Shown here one piece after another: positions 43,759-52,171 of a stretch of 64,000 bases of DNA. Both the position numbers and the translations under genes were made by a program. Numbering within the stretch: the first letter of the stretch is position 1; each line of letters begins with the position of its first letter. The notes under the pieces were generated by a model that was not told where the DNA came from, searched no databases, and saw only the letters and a program-made list of their open reading frames with translations. This stretch comes from Stenotrophomonas cyclobalanopsidis (GTDB taxonomy: Bacteria > Pseudomonadota > Gammaproteobacteria > Xanthomonadales > Xanthomonadaceae), in assembly GCF_008710035.1 (NCBI RefSeq), contig NZ_VYKI01000006.1, forward strand, positions 1 to 64,000. The letters are read 5' to 3'.

Positions 43759-46206
43759 ATGTTCAGCCCAGACACCTCCATCAGCGAATTCATTCCCCTG
43801 TCGTCGCATGTAGCCCCGAACGTGGTGAAGACCACGGGCGGCGATTACCTGTTGACGTGGCATCTGGAAGGGCTGCCGTTTGTCGGTCGCGAGGAGTGGG
43901 AACTGGAGCACCGGCACAATACGTTCAACCGGTTGCTTCAGACCCTGCGCGCGCCGGATTTCGTCAACGTCGCCTTCTGGGTGCACGACATCCGGCGTCG
44001 CCGCACGCTGAAGGGAAACAGCACGTTCAAGCAGCGCTTCAACCAGGACGTGTCCGACCAGTACATGGGCATGCTGTCCTCGCAGCGCATCATGCAGAAC
44101 GAGCTGTACCTGACGATGATCTATCGTCCGGTCGTGGCCGGTAAGCGCTTCGTCGAGAAGTCGGCCAATGTCGACAAGCTGCGTGCAGAGCAGGAACAGG
44201 CCGTCGAAAAGCTGCTGGAGCTGGCCGGCAACGTCGAAGCTGTCATCCGCGATTACGCGCCGTATCGTATGGGCATGTACGAAGCAAAAAACGGCGTGGT
44301 CTTCTCCGAAACGCTGGAGCTGTTCGGCTACCTGATCAACCGCATCGATGAGCCGGTTCCGGTGCTGTCCGCCCCGGTGAAGGATTATCTCCCGGTCAGC
44401 CGGCACATGTTCTCGGCCAAGACCGGTGACTTCGTCATCAATACCCCCAATGGCGCAAACCACTTTGGCGCCATCCTGAATATCAAGGAGTATGCCGAGG
44501 GTACGTACCCGGGCATCCTCAATGGACTGAAGTACCTGGACTACGAGTACGTCATCACCCATTCCTTCAGCCCGATGGGTCGCCAGGACGCACTCAAGGT
44601 GCTGGACCGCACCAAGGGAATGATGATCTCCTCGGGCGACAAGGCCGTCAGCCAGATTGTCGAACTCGACCAGGCGATGGATCAGCTGTCCTCAGGCAAC
44701 TTCGTGCTGGGTGAGTACCACTTCATCATGACCGTGTATGGCGACAGCCAGGCCAAGCTGTCCCAGAACGTCGCCACCACGCGCGCCGAGCTGTCCAATG
44801 CCGGCTTCGTGTCGACCAAGGAAGACTTGGCTGTCACGTCCTCGTTCTATTCGCAGCTGCCGGGCAACTGGCGCTACCGCACGCGTCTGGCCAATGTCAG
44901 CTCACTGAATTTCCTCGGCCTGTCGCCGCTGCACAACTTCGCCACCGGCAAGCAGCACAACAACCCGTGGGGCGACTGCGTGACGACGCTGCAGACCACC
45001 AACGGGCAGCCGTACTACTTCAATTTCCACGCCACCCACCCGTCGGAGAACTCGCTGGGTGAGAAGGCCATCGCCAACACCATGGTGATCGGTAAGTCGG
45101 GTACGGGTAAGACCGCACTGATCAACTTCCTGCTCAGCCAGGTGCAGAAGTACGAGCCGTCGCCGACTATCTTTTTCTTCGACAAGGACCGCGGCGCGGA
45201 GATCTTCGTGCGCGCCTGCGGTGGCAACTACTTGGCCCTGGAGAACGGCGCGCCGACCGGCTTCAACCCGTTCCAGTGCGAGAGCAACGAAGGCAACGTG
45301 CAGTTCCTGGCCGACCTGATCAAGGTGCTGGCCGGCAAGCGTGAGTACAGCGCCCGCGAGGAAGAGGACATCTACCGAGCGGTGGAGAGCATGCTTGACA
45401 CGCCGATGCACCTGCGCAGCATGACCAACTTCCAGAAGAGCCTGCCCAATATGGGCGACGATGGCCTGTACGCGCGCATGCGCCGCTGGACGTCCGGCAA
45501 CTCGCTGGGGTGGGTGTTCGACAACCCGGTCGACACGGTGGACCTGAGCAAGGCCAACATCATCGGCTTTGACTACACCGACATCATCGACAATCCCGAA
45601 GTGCGTGTGCCGGTCATCAATTACCTGCTGCACCGCCTGGAGTCGCTGATTGACGGTCGTCCGCTGATTTACGTGATGGATGAGTTCTGGAAGATCCTGG
45701 ACGGCGAGGGCGGCCTGAAGGAATTCGCCAAGAACAAGCAGAAGACCATCCGTAAACAGAATGGCCTGGGCATCTTCGCCACGCAGAGCCCGGAAGACGC
45801 GCTGAAGAGTGACATCTCTGCGGCGTTGATCGAGCAGACCGCCACGCTGATTCTGCTGCCGAACCCGAATGCCAGCAAGAGCGACTACATGGATGGCCTG
45901 AAGCTGACCGAGGCCGAGTTCCGGGTGGTAACCGCACTGGACGAGCGCTCGCGCTGCTTCCTGGTCAAGCAGGGTCACGCCTCCAGCGTGTGCCAGCTAA
46001 ACCTGCGCGGCATGGACGACATCCTGTCGGTGATCTCGGCATCCACCGACAACATCGACGTGATGCACCGCGTGCTGCAGACCGCAGCCATTCGTGCGCG
46101 CGTGACGGTGGACGAGTTGACCCCGGAGCAGTGGCTGGAAGATTTCTACAGGAATCGGAAGGGCTCGGGCAAGGCCAAGGCGGCCGCCGAAACCGACGCT
46201 GCCTGA
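43759..46206 (+). CDS. virB4: T4SS ATPase VirB4
   Basis: This 815-aa protein is the largest of the three T4SS ATPases. It has an N-terminal CagE/VirB4 domain (about 1-400), Walker A GKSGTGKTAL (about 445-454) and Walker B LIYVMDEFW (about 635-643), with the arginine/Q-loop region FATQSPEDAL further on. The ATG at 43759 begins the conserved N-terminus; a TTG at 43717 would add 14 unsupported residues. Confidence 0.95.
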   Translation: MFSPDTSISEFIPLSSHVAPNVVKTTGGDYLLTWHLEGLPFVGREEWELEHRHNTFNRLLQTLRAPDFVNVAFWVHDIRRRRTLKGNSTFKQRFNQDVSDQYMGMLSSQRIMQNELYLTMIYRPVVAGKRFVEKSANVDKLRAEQEQAVEKLLELAGNVEAVIRDYAPYRMGMYEAKNGVVFSETLELFGYLINRIDEPVPVLSAPVKDYLPVSRHMFSAKTGDFVINTPNGANHFGAILNIKEYAEGTYPGILNGLKYLDYEYVITHSFSPMGRQDALKVLDRTKGMMISSGDKAVSQIVELDQAMDQLSSGNFVLGEYHFIMTVYGDSQAKLSQNVATTRAELSNAGFVSTKEDLAVTSSFYSQLPGNWRYRTRLANVSSLNFLGLSPLHNFATGKQHNNPWGDCVTTLQTTNGQPYYFNFHATHPSENSLGEKAIANTMVIGKSGTGKTALINFLLSQVQKYEPSPTIFFFDKDRGAEIFVRACGGNYLALENGAPTGFNPFQCESNEGNVQFLADLIKVLAGKREYSAREEEDIYRAVESMLDTPMHLRSMTNFQKSLPNMGDDGLYARMRRWTSGNSLGWVFDNPVDTVDLSKANIIGFDYTDIIDNPEVRVPVINYLLHRLESLIDGRPLIYVMDEFWKILDGEGGLKEFAKNKQKTIRKQNGLGIFATQSPEDALKSDISAALIEQTATLILLPNPNASKSDYMDGLKLTEAEFRVVTALDERSRCFLVKQGHASSVCQLNLRGMDDILSVISASTDNIDVMHRVLQTAAIRARVTVDELTPEQWLEDFYRNRKGSGKAKAAAETDAA

Positions 46207-46258
46207 GCGCCGAATGACAAGGACGACAATGATGAAACCCATCTTCGTGGAGAACGAC

Positions 46259-47059
46259 ATGAGCAAGGCGAACCACAACCGCACCTTCGGCCGCACCCTG
46301 CGCCAGAAGCGCCTGGCAGCCCTGTTGCTTGGCAGCATGGCGATTTTCTCCACCACTCCGGCAGGCGCGAGCGGCTACCCGGTGTTCGACTTCAGCGCCC
46401 TGATTCAGGCTTTGAAGGATTTCAAGCAGTCGAATGCCCAGCTGATCGCCGATGGCAAGGAATACGGCGAGCAGATCAGTCGCTGGAACCGGACCTTGCA
46501 GGAGTACAGGAATGCATTGGTCAAGATCCAAGGCCTGATCAACAATTTTGGCCTTCCGGCCGGTGCCACGCTGGAACGTGTGCCTGACGACTACATGGTT
46601 GCCGAGCTCTGCCGGACCTCGGGCGGGTTCAGTGCAACGAGCCTGTTGAAGAAGTTTGTGCTGGATACTTCCGGCGATCTCTATGCACAGCAACAGCAGC
46701 TCTGCGTGAATATCCAGATGATGGAGAACCGCAAGCGCAACGAGACCGTGGAGTTCCTGGAGAAGACGATTCCCAGCATCAACTCGACGCTCAATGAAAT
46801 CATGGGCTGGCGATTCGGCAGCGACGGTAATCTGTCGGGCACGATGTCTGCAGTCGATAGTGACTCGCTGAGGACGGCCAACGACATCGCCAAGCTTCAG
46901 CAGGAATGGGAAGCACGGATGCGCTCCTATGAGGCTTACGAAGAGTCGATGAAGGCCAATCAGCGCGTGCTCGCGCGCGTGGCGTTGAAGGGCAAGCCGG
47001 GTGTCATTTCACAACTGGTCAAGACCGCTGCGCTGAAGGGTGCACTGAGCGTCGATTGA
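46259..47059 (+). CDS. virB5: T4SS pilus-tip-like protein VirB5
   Basis: This 266-aa protein begins at the ATG at 46259 behind GGAGA. It has a signal peptide with a long basic n-region (cleavage near residue 38, AGAS), then a largely helical mature protein with coiled-coil tendency (about 50-110 and 190-245). This fits VirB5, a minor pilus component. The position between virB4 and virB6 supports it. Sequence similarity to classical VirB5 is not obvious by eye. Confidence 0.8.
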   Translation: MSKANHNRTFGRTLRQKRLAALLLGSMAIFSTTPAGASGYPVFDFSALIQALKDFKQSNAQLIADGKEYGEQISRWNRTLQEYRNALVKIQGLINNFGLPAGATLERVPDDYMVAELCRTSGGFSATSLLKKFVLDTSGDLYAQQQQLCVNIQMMENRKRNETVEFLEKTIPSINSTLNEIMGWRFGSDGNLSGTMSAVDSDSLRTANDIAKLQQEWEARMRSYEAYEESMKANQRVLARVALKGKPGVISQLVKTAALKGALSVD

Positions 47060-47133
47060 CGCAGATCGGAGCCGGCGCGGGTGCGCCTGCCCCATGAGGT
47101 TGTCGGATAGGGATACATCAAGGGATTGCGGAA

Positions 47134-48285
47134 ATGATCAGGTCGATTGCCAATTTTGATTTCAACGGCGGATTCCAGGATTTGATGGGGCACGTGGCAC
47201 GTGTCCAATCGATCGGGGATTTCGTGTTCTTCAAGTTCATCTTCGACTTCCTGCGAAGCAAGATAAACAAGTTCGGCATCGACATGATGGGGCACATGAT
47301 GCAGTGGGTCGGCGGCATCGCCCTCACGCTCATGACCCTGTGGGTACTGGTGCAGGGCTTCCGCATCATCACCGGCCGCAGCCGCGATTCGATGATGGTG
47401 CTGGTGACCAACATGGCCCGCGCGGCGCTCATCGTCAGCGTGGCGACGACCATGGGCATGTTCGGCACCGACCTCCATCGCTTCCTGACCCATGACGTCA
47501 AGGAAGAGATCACCCAGGTCGTCACCGGTTCGGACGAATCACCCGAAGACCAGATCGACAAGAGCCTGGCCTGGATGCAGGTCGCGCTGTCCAGCATCGA
47601 TGCCATCCAGATCATGAACGATGGCGAGTTGCTGGAAGACAAGAAGCGCGCGCTGTTCTTCATCGGTATGGGTACCGCCGGTCCGGCGATCACTGCCGGT
47701 GCCATGCTGATGCTCTATGAGATCGCAATGGCATTGTTCATCGGCTTCGGTCCGCTGTTCATTCTGTGCCTGCTGTTTGAACAGACGAAGCAGCTGTTCC
47801 AGCGCTGGCTCTTCTATGGGCTCGGAACCATGTTCTCCATGGCGGTGCTTGCGGCGATGGTGTCCATCGCGCTGGACATGGTGGTGCGCGTGGCCGCGAC
47901 ATTCTGGACAACCGCACTGGTGCAGGAGTTCATCCTGAAGGAAAGCATGTCCGACGGCATGACCAGCCAAGCCATGCAGCAGGGCGGTATGGGTTTGATC
48001 CTCACGGCGCTGATCCTGACTACACCCCCAATGGCCGCGATGTTCTTCCAGGGCACCCTCGGTACCTTCATGGCATATTCGCAGATAGGCGGTGGCGCGA
48101 GTGCTTCGCCGAGTGCTGATGGTCGTCCGCCGGGTATGTCGGCACCGCCGCCGGCAATGGATCAGAGCAGTGGGAGCGTGGGAGGTGGCGCACATGGATC
48201 TCCGATGGGAGGTTACTCGGTTGGTGCCGGATCCTCTGCGCCAGCACAGACCGCAGGGAAATTTGGTAATGCTGGGGTGAAGTAA
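47134..48285 (+). CDS. virB6: T4SS polytopic inner-membrane protein VirB6
   Basis: This 383-aa protein has five to six hydrophobic segments (about 57-77, 90-110, 170-190, 195-215, 225-250, 290-315), typical of the TrbL/VirB6 family, and a conserved Trp/Phe-rich central region (FEQTKQLFQRWLFYGLG). The C-terminal 65 residues are Gly/Ser/Pro-rich and probably disordered. It is the last gene of the conserved T4SS order; the DUF4189 array begins 23 bp downstream. Confidence 0.9.
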   Translation: MIRSIANFDFNGGFQDLMGHVARVQSIGDFVFFKFIFDFLRSKINKFGIDMMGHMMQWVGGIALTLMTLWVLVQGFRIITGRSRDSMMVLVTNMARAALIVSVATTMGMFGTDLHRFLTHDVKEEITQVVTGSDESPEDQIDKSLAWMQVALSSIDAIQIMNDGELLEDKKRALFFIGMGTAGPAITAGAMLMLYEIAMALFIGFGPLFILCLLFEQTKQLFQRWLFYGLGTMFSMAVLAAMVSIALDMVVRVAATFWTTALVQEFILKESMSDGMTSQAMQQGGMGLILTALILTTPPMAAMFFQGTLGTFMAYSQIGGGASASPSADGRPPGMSAPPPAMDQSSGSVGGGAHGSPMGGYSVGAGSSAPAQTAGKFGNAGVK

Positions 48286-48308
48286 ATGTCTAACTGCATG
48301 GAATTCAA

Positions 48309-48848
48309 ATGAGACTCGTTAGCCTTCTGTTTGTGGCATCGATTTTGGCATTCTTGCCGTCGGCGGCGAGCGCAGAAGGCCGCTGCCCTCCGGGCCAGTA
48401 TCCGATCGGTGATCAGGGGGTTGGCGGTTGCGCTCCCATCCCCGGCGCGTCGGGGCAAGGGGCGGCACAACCTACTGGTCATTGGGTAACTACTTGGGGT
48501 GCGATTGCAAAGGATGAGAAGCCAACGCGGGATACAAATCTCGCCATTGGTGTGGTTGAGTCCGTAGCAACCAAGGAAGAGGCGAGCCGGATCGCGTTGT
48601 CTCGATGCGTGCAGACCGGAGGTAACGACTGCCAAGTGCTTCTGGCCTATCACAACCAATGTGCCGCGCTCTCCGGTCCGGATATCTCCCAATTGAAGGC
48701 GCGCGGCGGTGTCCTGAACGCTTCCAGAGCAGGTAGTCTTGAGAAGGCCAAGGAAGATTCGATCAGGCGGTGCGAGGCCGAAGACGGCGGGCAAAGTTGC
48801 ATGGTGGTGTATGCCGCATGCAGTGCTCCGCACTTTATCGAGGACTGA
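48309..48848 (+). CDS. DUF4189 protein, copy 1 (subtype A)
   Basis: This 179-aa protein has a Sec signal (cleavage about residue 22, ASAE), the near-invariant block CPPGQYPIGDQGVGGC (about 26-41), a Gly/Ala/Pro linker and a DUF4189 domain (about 58-179) with WGAIAKD, CQVLLAYHNQCAALSGP and a Cys-rich end (QSCMVVYAACSAP). Six to seven cysteines suggest an oxidised periplasmic protein. Subtype A is defined by the AYHNQCAAL and GVLNASRAGSLEKA motifs. It follows virB6 by 23 bp and is probably co-transcribed. The family's function is not known. Confidence 0.8.
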   Translation: MRLVSLLFVASILAFLPSAASAEGRCPPGQYPIGDQGVGGCAPIPGASGQGAAQPTGHWVTTWGAIAKDEKPTRDTNLAIGVVESVATKEEASRIALSRCVQTGGNDCQVLLAYHNQCAALSGPDISQLKARGGVLNASRAGSLEKAKEDSIRRCEAEDGGQSCMVVYAACSAPHFIED

Positions 48849-48929
48849 ATGCTGCTTGAGCGGTCGTCGAGACGTGCAGTTTTTCGCTCAGGTTGAGTTA
48901 CTAGAGATCGGTGAAGTGCCGACGTCAGT

Positions 48930-49053
48930 CGTTTCCGGCATTTTTGAGAAAGCCGAAACTAACTCAGTGAGAGACTGCCAATCGGCAGAGGGCGGACACT
49001 CGTGCATCCTGGTGTGTTCGGTTTGTGCGGTTCCCTAGCTTTTCGAGAACTGA
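48930..49053 (+). pseudogene. 3' remnant of a subtype A DUF4189 gene
   Basis: In one frame this reads SGIFEKAETNSVRDCQSAEGGHSCILVCSVCAVP, stop, LFEN, stop (shown here in pieces: SGIFEKAETNSV; CQSAEGGHSCILV; CSVCAVP). It aligns with the last third of copy 1 (AGSLEKAKEDSI; CEAEDGGQSCMVV; CSAPHFIED). A stop codon replaces the residue after the Pro. The 5' part is absent or too decayed to see between 48849 and 48930. It shows that the array once had another copy here. Confidence 0.7.
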
Positions 49054-49106
49054 TTCGGGCGGCCCGCGGGGTTGCCATCCGGCAGTTGAAACCAGCGAGC
49101 CGACTC

Positions 49107-49622
49107 ATGAATACAAGCGACTTTCCAAAGTGTCTCTGCCTGGTGCTTGTCCTGCTGGTCGGCCTGAACATCCGTTCGGCATTCGCGGAAGGGCGCTGCC
49201 CTCCGGGCCAATACCCGATTGGTGATCAGGGGTAGGTGGCTGTGCTCCCATCCCCGGTGCCGGGCAGAGCGCACCGGAGGAAAATCCCGGATATTGGGTC
49301 AAGACATGGGGGGCGGTTGCCAGCTCTCCTGGCGGCGACGCGGGCTCGGCAACAGGCCATCAAGCCAAGGCTGCCGCCGAGCGGCAGGCCGTTGAACGCT
49401 GCGGACTGGGTGGAGCTACCGACTGCGCTGTCGTTTTCACCTACTACAACCAGTGCTATGCGGTTGTCCGCGCCACTCGGCCTGAGAACGGAATGAGGTT
49501 CAACACCGGCGCGACAAAGGAACAGGCGCAAGAGCGTGCGGTCAATGATTGCAGGGGCGTGGGAAGCCAGGAGTGCTCGGTTTTCCACTCTGACTGCACC
49601 AAGCCCTTCTTCCAGGAAGGGG
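49107..49622 (+). pseudogene. DUF4189 copy 2 (subtype B), frameshifted and without its stop
   Basis: The signal peptide (MNTSDFPKCLCLVLVLLVG) and CPPGQYPIGDQG are followed by TAG at 49233 because the G-run at 49229-49232 has four Gs where intact copies imply one more base. Shifting frame restores GGCAPIPGAGQS, WVKTWGAVASS, YYNQCYAVV, RFNTGATKEQAQERAV and CTKPFFQEG with no other lesion. The usual TGA after QEG is also lost (GGGGGAAGG instead), so the restored frame would run on to about 49930. It is closely similar to copy 3. Recent inactivation or an unfixed or sequencing error are both possible. Confidence 0.8.
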
Positions 49623-49757
49623 GAAGGCGGTTTCCAGCTGATGATGCAGCACGCCATACTGCAGTCACGTTGAAGGCCGGATTTCCGAAGCGTGTCCGCG
49701 TCATTCATTGGGCGAACGCTGGAAGCGATGTAGATGGTTTCAAGGAGGAACGACCAA

Positions 49758-50276
49758 GTGAGCAGAGTCAGCATGTTCCGGTTTGCGTGGATCTTGATCC
49801 CGCTGATGTGGGCGTCGTGCATTGGCTTTGCGTCTGCCGAGGGCCGCTGCCCTCCGGGCCAGTATCCGATTGGCGATCAGGGCGTGGGTGGGTGTGCTCC
49901 GATCCCCGGCGCGGGTCAGAGTGCGTCTGAGGAGAATCCCGGTCACTGGGTGAAGACGTGGGGAGCCTTTGCAAGTTCTGCAAATGGAGACGCAGGCTCT
50001 GCGACGGGTCACCAGGCCAAAGCTTCTGCAGAGCGTCAAGCGATCGAGCGCTGCGGTCATTGGGGCGCGACTGACTGCAAGGTGACCTACACTTATTACA
50101 ACCAGTGCTACGCGGCTGTCGGAGCGAAGCGGCCGGACAACGGTGTGAAGTTCAATTCTGGTGCAACCAAGGCCCAGGCACAGGAACGAGCAATCCAGGA
50201 CTGCAGGAATTCCGGAAGCCAGGAATGCGCGGTCGTTCATTCGGACTGCACCAAGCCTTTCTTCCAGGAAGGTTGA
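49758..50276 (+). CDS. DUF4189 protein, copy 3 (subtype B)
   Basis: This 172-aa protein uses the GTG at 49758, 10 bp after AAGGAGG; an ATG at 49773 is the alternative. It has a signal peptide (MFRFAWILIPLMWASC...ASAE), the shared CPPGQYPIGDQGVGGC block and the subtype B domain (TYYNQCYAAVG, KFNSGATKAQAQERAI, CTKPFFQEG). It is intact and the closest relative of broken copy 2. An exported role is inferred from the signal peptide. Confidence 0.78.
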   Translation: MSRVSMFRFAWILIPLMWASCIGFASAEGRCPPGQYPIGDQGVGGCAPIPGAGQSASEENPGHWVKTWGAFASSANGDAGSATGHQAKASAERQAIERCGHWGATDCKVTYTYYNQCYAAVGAKRPDNGVKFNSGATKAQAQERAIQDCRNSGSQECAVVHSDCTKPFFQEG

Positions 50277-50292
50277 GAGGAGTGGAGCTGAA

Positions 50293-50823
50293 ATGAGCAC
50301 TTCCCGTTTTCTCCAGAGTCCGTGGCTCTTCTTCCTGCTCCTGTGCGTTGCGGGCATCGGTCCCGCCGCGGCAGAGGGGCGATGCCCTCCGGGCCAGTAT
50401 CCGATCGGCGATCAGGGCGTAGGCGGCTGCGCTCCAATTCCAGGTGCCGGTGGTGTCGCCAGCGAACCTGAACTTGCCGGTCAGTGGCATAAGACATGGG
50501 GGGCAATTGCTTCGTCCGATGCGACTGCAGATGCAGGCGTTGCATCCGCCCGGCTCAGTAAGGAAAACGCCGAACAGCTGGCTCTGGCCGACTGCGGCAG
50601 GCGCGGTGCGTCCGATTGCCGGGTGATCTATACATATCGGAATCAATGCGTTGCCTGGTTGGTTCCCAACACCCAGGATGGAGCGTCCCGTGCTGGTCTT
50701 GCCAGCGCCAAGGATTCTGCAGAGGCGCGCAGATATGCCCAGCAGTCGTGCGTTGATACCAGTGGAAAGTCGTGCACGGTCGCGTACGAGGACTGCACGA
50801 AACCCGTATACGAGTCGTTCTGA
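50293..50823 (+). CDS. DUF4189 protein, copy 4 (subtype C)
   Basis: This 176-aa protein begins at the ATG at 50293, with GGAG nearby, 16 bp after copy 3. It has a signal peptide (about 1-27, ending AAAE), the shared CPPGQYPIGDQGVGGC block, and the subtype C domain marked by YTYRNQCVAWLVPNTQ, ARRYAQQSCVDTSGKSC and CTKPVYESF. Subtype C differs from A and B across the whole C-terminal domain, while the first 60 bp after the signal peptide are nearly identical in DNA. Confidence 0.78.
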   Translation: MSTSRFLQSPWLFFLLLCVAGIGPAAAEGRCPPGQYPIGDQGVGGCAPIPGAGGVASEPELAGQWHKTWGAIASSDATADAGVASARLSKENAEQLALADCGRRGASDCRVIYTYRNQCVAWLVPNTQDGASRAGLASAKDSAEARRYAQQSCVDTSGKSCTVAYEDCTKPVYESF

Positions 50824-50853
50824 CCCACTGAAGTCATTGAAGGACCTAGGCCG

Positions 50854-51360
50854 GTGAAAATTGCCATGGCATCGAAAACTTACATGCTCCTCGGTGCAGT
50901 CCTGCTTGCTCAGTTTGTGCCAGTTGCGGCGATGGCCGAGGGGCGCTGCCCTCCGGGCCAGTATCCGATCGGCGATCAGGGTGTAGGCGGCTGCGCTCCC
51001 ATTCCTGGCGCGGGTCAGTCAGGAGGCGATGTCGCACCATCAGGAAGATGGGAAACACGATGGGGCGCGATCGCAAGTGATGCTGGCCACGACACGAGTA
51101 AAAATGCCGCAATTGGAGTGGCCGAGTCGAAAATTACCGAAGCTGAAGCGCGGCGGGTAGCACTGCAGCAATGTGAGAAGCTGGGTGGTACCAATTGCAG
51201 TGTTCTCCTGGCGTATCACAACCAGTGCGCGGCATTGGCTGGGCCGAACATCGCGCAGCTGCGCAGTCGTGGAGGCGTCTTGAACGCTTCTGGCGCGGGC
51301 AGTCTTGAGAAGGCCAGGGCACTATCGATCGAGCGTTGCGAAGCCGAGAAAGGCGGGTAG
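50854..51360 (+). pseudogene. DUF4189 copy 5 (subtype A) with premature stop
   Basis: The frame starts at the GTG at 50854 (or ATG at 50866). It encodes a signal peptide, CPPGQYPIGDQGVGGC and subtype A motifs (AYHNQCAALAGP, RGGVLNASGAGSLEKA) and ends RCEAEKGG at a TAG (51358-51360). Beyond it the same frame continues SCILVYSACAVPEFFED to a natural stop at 51412-51414. Copy 1 has Gln at the TAG position, so a CAG-to-TAG change removes the last 18 residues including two of the conserved cysteines. A truncated protein could still be made, but its disulfide pattern would be broken. Confidence 0.75.
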
Positions 51361-51449
51361 TCCTGCATTCTGGTGTACTCAGCTTGTGCGGTCCCGGAGT
51401 TCTTTGAGGACTGAGTCGAAATCCCCTCATCAGCTCGGAGGTTTGTAGT

Positions 51450-51992
51450 GTGAAGAGCTCAAATCCCGTTGTTGCAGTCCTCTGTCTGCTTCTCCTTTTG
51501 CTTCCCGGACCGGCGATGGCCGAGGGCCGCTGCCCTCCGGGCCAGTATCCGATTGGCGATCAGGGCGTGGGCGGCTGCGCACCCATACCAAGCGGCGGCG
51601 GCTCTGGGAGCTCTGGTTCGCAGGAAATTCGGCTCAGCACTCCAACAGGGCATTGGATAAAGACCTGGGGGGCCATTGCCGAGGCTACGGCGACAAGTGA
51701 CGCGGGTGTCTCTGACGGCAAACGGACGAAAGAGGAAGCTGAGCGGGAGGCGGTGGCACGTTGTCAGTCTACTGGTGCGAAGGACTGTGTCGCCCATTTC
51801 ACATACTACAATCAATGTGTTTCCTGGCTCATTCCAAAGGGACGCAGCGGAGCAGGGCAGGCGGCTATCGCATCAGCTGGAACGCTTCAGCTCGCGCGTA
51901 TGTCCGCGCAGACAAAGTGCAAGAATGACGTGTCCGGCATCTGTGAAGAGGTGTACGCCAACTGTACCAAGCCCATCTTTGAGGAATTCTGA
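51450..51992 (+). CDS. DUF4189 protein, copy 6 (subtype C)
   Basis: This 180-aa protein starts at the GTG at 51450 after GGAGG. It has a signal peptide (about 1-24), the shared CPPGQYPIGDQGVGGC block, a Gly/Ser-rich linker longer than in other copies, and the subtype C domain (FTYYNQCVSWLIPKGRSG, SAQTKCKNDVSGICEEV, CTKPIFEEF). It is intact. Confidence 0.78.
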   Translation: MKSSNPVVAVLCLLLLLLPGPAMAEGRCPPGQYPIGDQGVGGCAPIPSGGGSGSSGSQEIRLSTPTGHWIKTWGAIAEATATSDAGVSDGKRTKEEAEREAVARCQSTGAKDCVAHFTYYNQCVSWLIPKGRSGAGQAAIASAGTLQLARMSAQTKCKNDVSGICEEVYANCTKPIFEEF

Positions 51993-52171
51993 GCCGCAGG
52001 TCGCGCAGCCGGCCCCTGATTTGGGGTGACTTGTATGTGGCGTGCATCTGTCGGACGTGATCTGGCAGTCTGCCATCTCGTTGCGGAACCGCACATCAAG
52101 TTGAAGTTCATTGATAGTGGAGCGCAGCGCAAGGTGTGATGTAGTCGCCACGTCATAGGAAGGAACCGTCC

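Noticed and set aside
49002..49235. Short intact ORF ending at 49235
   Set aside because: It is only the N-terminal piece of the frameshifted DUF4189 copy 2, and its upstream part reads through the remnant.
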